Origin: JAFAGO01 sp031987605
Lineage (GTDB): Bacteria > Bacteroidota > Bacteroidia > Flavobacteriales > Weeksellaceae
Length of the DNA: 64,000 nt
Direction of reading: 5' to 3'
Assembly: GCA_031987605.1 (NCBI GenBank)
Contig: DALZZF010000008.1
Location: 1 to 64,000, forward strand
Under the pieces are notes generated by a model. The model was not told the origin of the DNA and did not search any database. It saw nothing but the letters and a program-made list of their open reading frames with translations. Position numbers and translations under genes: made by a program. Below, in pieces: positions 59,987-64,000 of this stretch. Position 1 is the stretch's first letter; each line of letters starts with the position of its first letter.

Positions 59987-60310
59987 TTACCGCTTGTTAT
60001 TCAGTTTATGCCCCAGTGAATTCCAGCCACCACCATTATACACTTCGGTATAACCGTTATTTTGAAGAATTGATTTTGCAGAAGCACTTCGCATTCCGGA
60101 AGCACAGCAGGTAATAATGGGTTTATTTTTATCTTTGAGTTTTGAAAAATTATGCACCAGTTTGTCCAACGGGATGTTAACAGAACCTTTTATATGACCG
60201 GATTGATATTCCTGAGCAGAACGAACATCCACAATTATGGCTCCTGTTTTCATGACTTCCGAAAAATCCGTTACAGGAATCCCCAATATCTTTTTTATGC
60301 TATCAAACAT
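59987..60310 (-). CDS. rhodanese-like sulfurtransferase
   Basis: The 107-residue single-domain rhodanese has IIVDVRSAQEYQSGHIKGSVNIPL near 27-50 and the active-site loop CCASGMRSA near 78, in which the first or second Cys carries the persulfide. I start it at 60310 (MFDSIKKILG). The longer frame would add a hydrophobic 31-residue tail that crosses a -7 box (TATTTTTG, 60329-60336, minus strand). It is probably cytoplasmic and involved in sulfur transfer or cyanide detoxification. Confidence 0.88.
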   Translation of the reverse strand: MFDSIKKILGIPVTDFSEVMKTGAIIVDVRSAQEYQSGHIKGSVNIPLDKLVHNFSKLKDKNKPIITCCASGMRSASAKSILQNNGYTEVYNGGGWNSLGHKLNNKR

Positions 60311-60580
60311 TTTAATAAAATTTAGATGCAAAAATATCACCCACCGGAAAAAAAATTGGTAACAGAAGTTACAATAGCCCAAAAATACAATTACAACAAA
60401 CATAGGGAGCTGAAAATCTTTCGATTAATAAAAAAAGATGATTTTTATTAAAAATAAACAAACCTGAAAGAAAACAGGCTTCCGATATGGAAAATTCAAA
60501 TTAAAGGAATAAAAACCCCTAAAAAATGGTAATCTTGCCGAAAAATTTATACTTTCGTAACCGTAATAAAAAACTATAGT

Positions 60581-62260
60581 ATGTCAAACATCTGGAAAAC
60601 AAAACCTTTAGATCAGCTTTTAGGCGAAGCTGAAGAATCAGAAAAAGGCCTGAAGAAAACACTTTCCGCCGGGGCATTAGTCGCACTGGGAATCGGTGCA
60701 ATTATTGGCGCAGGTTTATTTTCCATTACGGGAATGGCGGCAGCCAATTATGCAGGTCCGGGAATTATGATTTCCTTTATTATCGCAGCAGTTGGTTGTG
60801 CATTTGCCGGCCTTTGTTACGCTGAATTTGCGTCCATGATTCCTGTTGCTGGAAGTGCATATACCTATTCTTACGCAACAATGGGGGAATTTGTAGCATG
60901 GATTATTGGTTGGGATCTGGTATTGGAATATGCCGTTGGTGCGGCAACCGTTGCATCCAGCTGGTCAGGATATTTAGGAAAACTCTTTAATATTTTCGGA
61001 TTGGGATTTGATGAACGGCTCATGATTACTCCTTTTGATATAACTTCTGCCGGAGAAGCGGGAATTATCAATCTCCCGGCGGTTTTCATTGTGGTTGTAA
61101 TGTCTTTAATTCTGATTAAAGGAACCAGCGAATCCGCTTTGGTGAACAACCTGATTGTGGTCTTAAAAGTCACCATTGTAATCATCTTTATTGTAGTGGG
61201 GATCAAATATGTACGTCCGGAAAATTTAACTCCGCTTATCCCGGAAAACAAAGGAAATTTCGGCGAATTCGGATGGAGTGGGATTATTCGAGCCGCAGCC
61301 GTCGTCTTCTTTGCCTACATTGGTTTTGATGCGGTTTCCACAGCCGCTCAGGAAACCAAAAATCCTAAAAAAGCAATGCCCATCGGAATTATGGGTTCAT
61401 TGATTATCTGTACCGTTCTGTATATTATTTTCGCTTATGTAATGGTAGGTGTTGTGGAATATTCCAAATTTGCTGAGGGTGGAGCAGGAGACCATTTGGC
61501 TCCGGTTGCCATTGCCATCGAAAATATGGGACCCATGATTAACGGGCAGGTTGTTCCAGCATATCCATGGTTGAATACCAGCATCATTATTGCTATTCTT
61601 TTAGGATATGCATCGGTAATTTTGGTAATGCTGATGGGGCAAAGCCGCGTTTTTTATTCCATGAGTCACGATGGTTTATTGCCAAAAATATTTTCTGAAG
61701 TACATTCAAGATTCAGAACCCCTTTCAAATCGAATTTGTTCTTCATGATTTTTGTAAGTCTTTTCGCTGCATTTGTACCGGGAAGAGTCGTAGGTGAAAT
61801 GACCAGTATCGGGACTTTATTCGCATTTATATTAGTCTGTATCGGAGTTTTGGTACTCCGAAAAACACAGCCAAATGCACCTCGCGCATTCAAAACACCT
61901 TTGGTTCCTTTAGTTCCTATTTTGGGGGTAATTGTATGTTTTGGGATGATGGCTTTTCTTCCTTTTGATACCTGGATTCGTTTGGTAGCATGGATGATGT
62001 TAGGTTTGGATATTTATCTGTACCGCGGAATTAAAAATTCAATTTTAGGAAATGCAGACGGAAAAGGAAATGATGCGAAAACCTACAGAATTACAGCAAT
62101 TTCCGGATTTATATTGACCGCAATTCTTGCTGTTTTAACGTTCCTTCACCATAGCAATGTAAATGCGGACGATCAGGCACTGATTAATTTCTCTGTAGTA
62201 ATGATCATTGTGCATATTATTTTTTACGGTTATTATCTTTTAACAAAAAAGAAAAAATAA
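60581..62260 (+). CDS. APC family amino acid permease
   Basis: The 559-residue inner membrane transporter has about 12-14 helices and the APC signatures GIGAIIGAGLFSITG near 37-51, YAEFASMIPVAGSAYTYSYA near 87 and FFAYIGFDAVSTAAQETKNPKKAMPIGI near 243. It resembles the cationic amino acid transporter (CAT/YfnA) branch and extends past the core with two C-terminal helices (about 505-555). The substrate is not determined by sequence. It is monocistronic. Confidence 0.9.
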   Translation: MSNIWKTKPLDQLLGEAEESEKGLKKTLSAGALVALGIGAIIGAGLFSITGMAAANYAGPGIMISFIIAAVGCAFAGLCYAEFASMIPVAGSAYTYSYATMGEFVAWIIGWDLVLEYAVGAATVASSWSGYLGKLFNIFGLGFDERLMITPFDITSAGEAGIINLPAVFIVVVMSLILIKGTSESALVNNLIVVLKVTIVIIFIVVGIKYVRPENLTPLIPENKGNFGEFGWSGIIRAAAVVFFAYIGFDAVSTAAQETKNPKKAMPIGIMGSLIICTVLYIIFAYVMVGVVEYSKFAEGGAGDHLAPVAIAIENMGPMINGQVVPAYPWLNTSIIIAILLGYASVILVMLMGQSRVFYSMSHDGLLPKIFSEVHSRFRTPFKSNLFFMIFVSLFAAFVPGRVVGEMTSIGTLFAFILVCIGVLVLRKTQPNAPRAFKTPLVPLVPILGVIVCFGMMAFLPFDTWIRLVAWMMLGLDIYLYRGIKNSILGNADGKGNDAKTYRITAISGFILTAILAVLTFLHHSNVNADDQALINFSVVMIIVHIIFYGYYLLTKKKK

Positions 62261-62288
62261 TCTGTTTTTAAATTCAATAAAAGAAATT

Positions 62289-62311
62289 TCCCGGTATCTT
62301 TTGCCGGGAAT
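62289..62311 (+). terminator. terminator of the permease gene
   Basis: A 7-bp stem (TTCCCGG / CCGGGAA) is followed by a T run, 28 bases past the stop codon. Confidence 0.8.
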
Positions 62312-62337
62312 TTTTTATTTTTAAATTTCAAATTTTA

Positions 62338-63375
62338 ATGATGAGAAAACGCTTAATCATTTATATTTTTCTTTTGGCATCGGTTTTTGCCTATTCGCAA
62401 AAAGTCCGGTTTGAAACGCTTTTAAAAGACGATATCAGCATTCGTGCTATTGAAATTAATGACGGGAAAATATATTATGCCGGAACCCATTCAAAATTTG
62501 GATATGTAAATCCGAACGACAGCACCGATAAAAAGCAAATCCGTTTGTCACATCAAAATTTACAGTTCCGAACCTTGGCAAAAGACCAAAACTACTTTTA
62601 CACCATTAATATTGAAAGTCCGGCTTACTTCTTTCAGATCAATGCAATCGATCTCACACATCGTATTATTTTTAAAGACACTTTGAAAACTGCTTTTTAT
62701 GATGCTTTACATTTTGTCAATACTCATGAAGCGTATGCTTTCTCTGATCCTGATAAAGATTTGAATTTGAAATTGATGAAATTAAAACCTGAAAAGAAAA
62801 CTTTTATATTCCCAGCATTTTATTCGGGAAAAAAGAGGGTGAAAATGAACGAAGACGAAGCGGCATTTGCGGCAAGCAATACGAATATTGCTTCCTACAA
62901 AAACACAGTTTGGTTGGGAACAGGAGGAGGTTCTGCGAGAATTTTAAAATTCAGTTTAAAATCTGATGAAGTAGAGTTATTTGAAACGAATATGATACAA
63001 GATTCGGAATCACAAGGAATTTATTCCATTGATTTTTATGATGATACATTCGGGATTGCAGTTGGCGGAGATTACACCAGACAGGATGAAAATATCAACA
63101 ATATTGCCACCACAAACAATGGCGGAAAGAGCTGGATCATTCGCGCTTCGGGAAAAAATGCAGGATATATGACCTGTGTGAAAATACGTCCCGATTCCAA
63201 AGGAAAAGACATTGTTGCCATCGGCGATCAGCATATTTCCTATTCTTCAGATTATGGAAACACATGGACCAAAATTTCGGATGAGAAAAATCTGTACACA
63301 TGCCAATGGCTAAACAAAAACACCCTCGTTCTTGCCGGAAAAAACCGAATTGTAAAAATGATTTTGAACTTTTGA
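62338..63375 (+). CDS. secreted YCF48/BNR-like beta-propeller protein
   Basis: The 345-residue protein has a signal peptide (about 1-20, ending AYSQ). Its repeated blades include sialidase-type Asp-box-like turns (TNNGGKSWIIRAS near 259 and SSDYGNTWTKIS near 303), as in YCF48/photosystem II assembly-factor-like proteins. Bacteria without photosynthesis use this fold for unknown extracytoplasmic roles. It has no sorting domain, so it is probably periplasmic. It stands alone between the permease gene and a small repeat element. Confidence 0.8.
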   Translation: MMRKRLIIYIFLLASVFAYSQKVRFETLLKDDISIRAIEINDGKIYYAGTHSKFGYVNPNDSTDKKQIRLSHQNLQFRTLAKDQNYFYTINIESPAYFFQINAIDLTHRIIFKDTLKTAFYDALHFVNTHEAYAFSDPDKDLNLKLMKLKPEKKTFIFPAFYSGKKRVKMNEDEAAFAASNTNIASYKNTVWLGTGGGSARILKFSLKSDEVELFETNMIQDSESQGIYSIDFYDDTFGIAVGGDYTRQDENINNIATTNNGGKSWIIRASGKNAGYMTCVKIRPDSKGKDIVAIGDQHISYSSDYGNTWTKISDEKNLYTCQWLNKNTLVLAGKNRIVKMILNF

Positions 63376-63396
63376 AACTATTCAAATTTGTATAGC

Positions 63397-63574
63397 GGTT
63401 ACTTCATAATTTCATATCTTAAAGAAGATGAAAAACCTTTAAACACAGCGTTTGTCATTTCGTAGAAATCTAAATTTTCTTTGTGGAAATGCTTTCAGCA
63501 TGACAAAAACGGCGCATATTTTTATCATATTGAATTACAGTATGGAAAACGAAATATGAAGTTTTGTAACGACC
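63397..63574 (-). mobile_element. miniature inverted-repeat element, copy B (intact)
   Basis: The 178-base element has imperfect 20-base inverted ends (GGTTACTTCATAATTTCATA against GGTCGTTACAAAACTTCATA, 14-16 matches depending on alignment). Read on the minus strand, it aligns with copy A at 26574-27083, including the 57-base core (63451-63507) bounded by TTTGTCAT and ATGACAAA. At 63517-63524 it carries the uninterrupted site where copy A has the 314-base insertion. It has no coding capacity. Confidence 0.7.
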
Positions 63575-63747
63575 TCCATAAATTTTATGCCTTAAAACCA
63601 TAACAAAAGTGAGTAAAGATGTTTTTTATGAGTGAAAAAAAATCTTCTTAGAATTATAAATCAGCTTTCAATTCATCATTCAACGGAAACGAAGGAATTT
63701 CAACAATTTAAATCTTAAAAAATTCGTAAAACTAAACGCAAAATCAT

Positions 63748-63755
63748 TATATTTG
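63748..63755 (+). promoter_or_regulatory. -7 box of secDF
   Basis: TATATTTG matches TAnnTTTG and lies 25 bases before the start codon. The stretch 63575-63747 shows no gene. Confidence 0.5.
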
Positions 63756-63780
63756 CCGACTAAAATTTAATGTAGATACA

Positions 63781-64000
63781 ATGCAAGGAAAAGGACTTAT
63801 TATTGCAATTGCAGTCATTCTGGGTTTGATTTGTGCCAATGAACTTCTTCCAACTTGGTACACCAGCAAAATTGAAGGACAGATTGAAGCTGCAAACGGA
63901 AACCAAAAAGAAATCAAGCGTTTAAAAGAAGATACGCTGAATTTAGGTTTCACAAAACTTTATTATTCCAAGGCCAAAGAAAAAGAGATGAAACTCGGGC
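63781..64000 (+). CDS. secDF: protein translocase subunit SecDF, N-terminal fragment
   Basis: The first 73 codons are present and the gene continues past the window. An N-terminal membrane segment (GLIIAIAVILGLICANELLP) is followed by SKIEGQIEAANGNQKEIKRLKEDTLNLGFTKLYYSKAKEKEMKLG. This matches what I remember of flavobacterial fused SecDF proteins, where LGLDLKGG follows. SecDF uses the proton gradient to help Sec export, on which the T9SS and curli substrates of this window depend. The identity rests on a short fragment. Confidence 0.7.
   Translation, partial: MQGKGLIIAIAVILGLICANELLPTWYTSKIEGQIEAANGNQKEIKRLKEDTLNLGFTKLYYSKAKEKEMKLG

Overview
The window is a chromosomal segment of an AT-rich member of the Bacteroidota, most likely a Chryseobacterium/Kaistella-like flavobacterium. 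The evidence is five secreted proteins ending in type IX secretion (T9SS type A) sorting domains, a short 288-residue primary sigma factor, promoters of the Bacteroidota kind (TTG, about 20 bases, TAnnTTTG), a YtxJ-type bacillithiol protein and a fused SecDF at the right edge. I see no rRNA, tRNA, CRISPR array or prophage.

Layout. 0-5.5 kb: hisIE, then on the minus strand the translation cluster thrS-infC // rpmI-rplT, interrupted by two small AT-rich genes of unknown function. 5.6-18.6 kb: secreted M4 protease, a DUF4230/thioredoxin-like/MazG-like operon, acyl-CoA dehydrogenase, secreted endonuclease I, a membrane-anchored tandem helix-hairpin-helix protein, a MerR regulator, an SMP-30-like lipoprotein, a DbpA-like DEAD-box helicase and a small T9SS protein. 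19-31 kb: rpsA, M36 protease, uvrA, a nested pair of small mobile elements, an S1/P1 nuclease, the primary sigma gene, a lipoprotein gene bracketed by a 22-base direct repeat, and an FAD monooxygenase. 31-42 kb: Crp/Fnr regulator, YtxJ, nicotinamidase, DUF421, GNAT, a peroxiredoxin-thioredoxin-DUF6952 operon, a triple-hairpin intergenic repeat, aminotransferase, rsmG, a DUF922 protein and an AddB-like nuclease. 42-51 kb: secreted subtilase, DegT aminotransferase, galE, an outer-membrane receptor-like barrel, mltG and dapF. 51.7-59.8 kb: a complete curli-type amyloid locus. 60-64 kb: rhodanese, APC permease, a beta-propeller protein, a small repeat element and the start of secDF.

The most interesting system is the curli locus (51730-58133, with possible satellites to 59775). 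It encodes a 28-unit curlin, a nucleator-like small curlin, a protein that looks like a CsgH-CsgE fusion, CsgF, a CsgG with an added outer-membrane beta-barrel domain, and a co-transcribed lipoprotein (carboxypeptidase-regulatory-like domain, FN3, beta-propeller) that has no counterpart in the E. coli system. A LuxR-type regulator whose receiver-like domain lacks the phospho-acceptor Asp faces the operon and is a plausible CsgD equivalent. Immediately upstream lies a Tyr/Gly/Asn-rich lipoprotein with repeated SGFR motifs, translationally coupled to pnuC.

The second notable item is transposon archaeology. Two inverted copies of a roughly 180-base miniature element lie at 26.6-27.1 kb and 63.4-63.6 kb. 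The first is interrupted by a 314-base element with ISL3-like ends and a perfect 8-base target duplication, and the second copy serves as the empty site.
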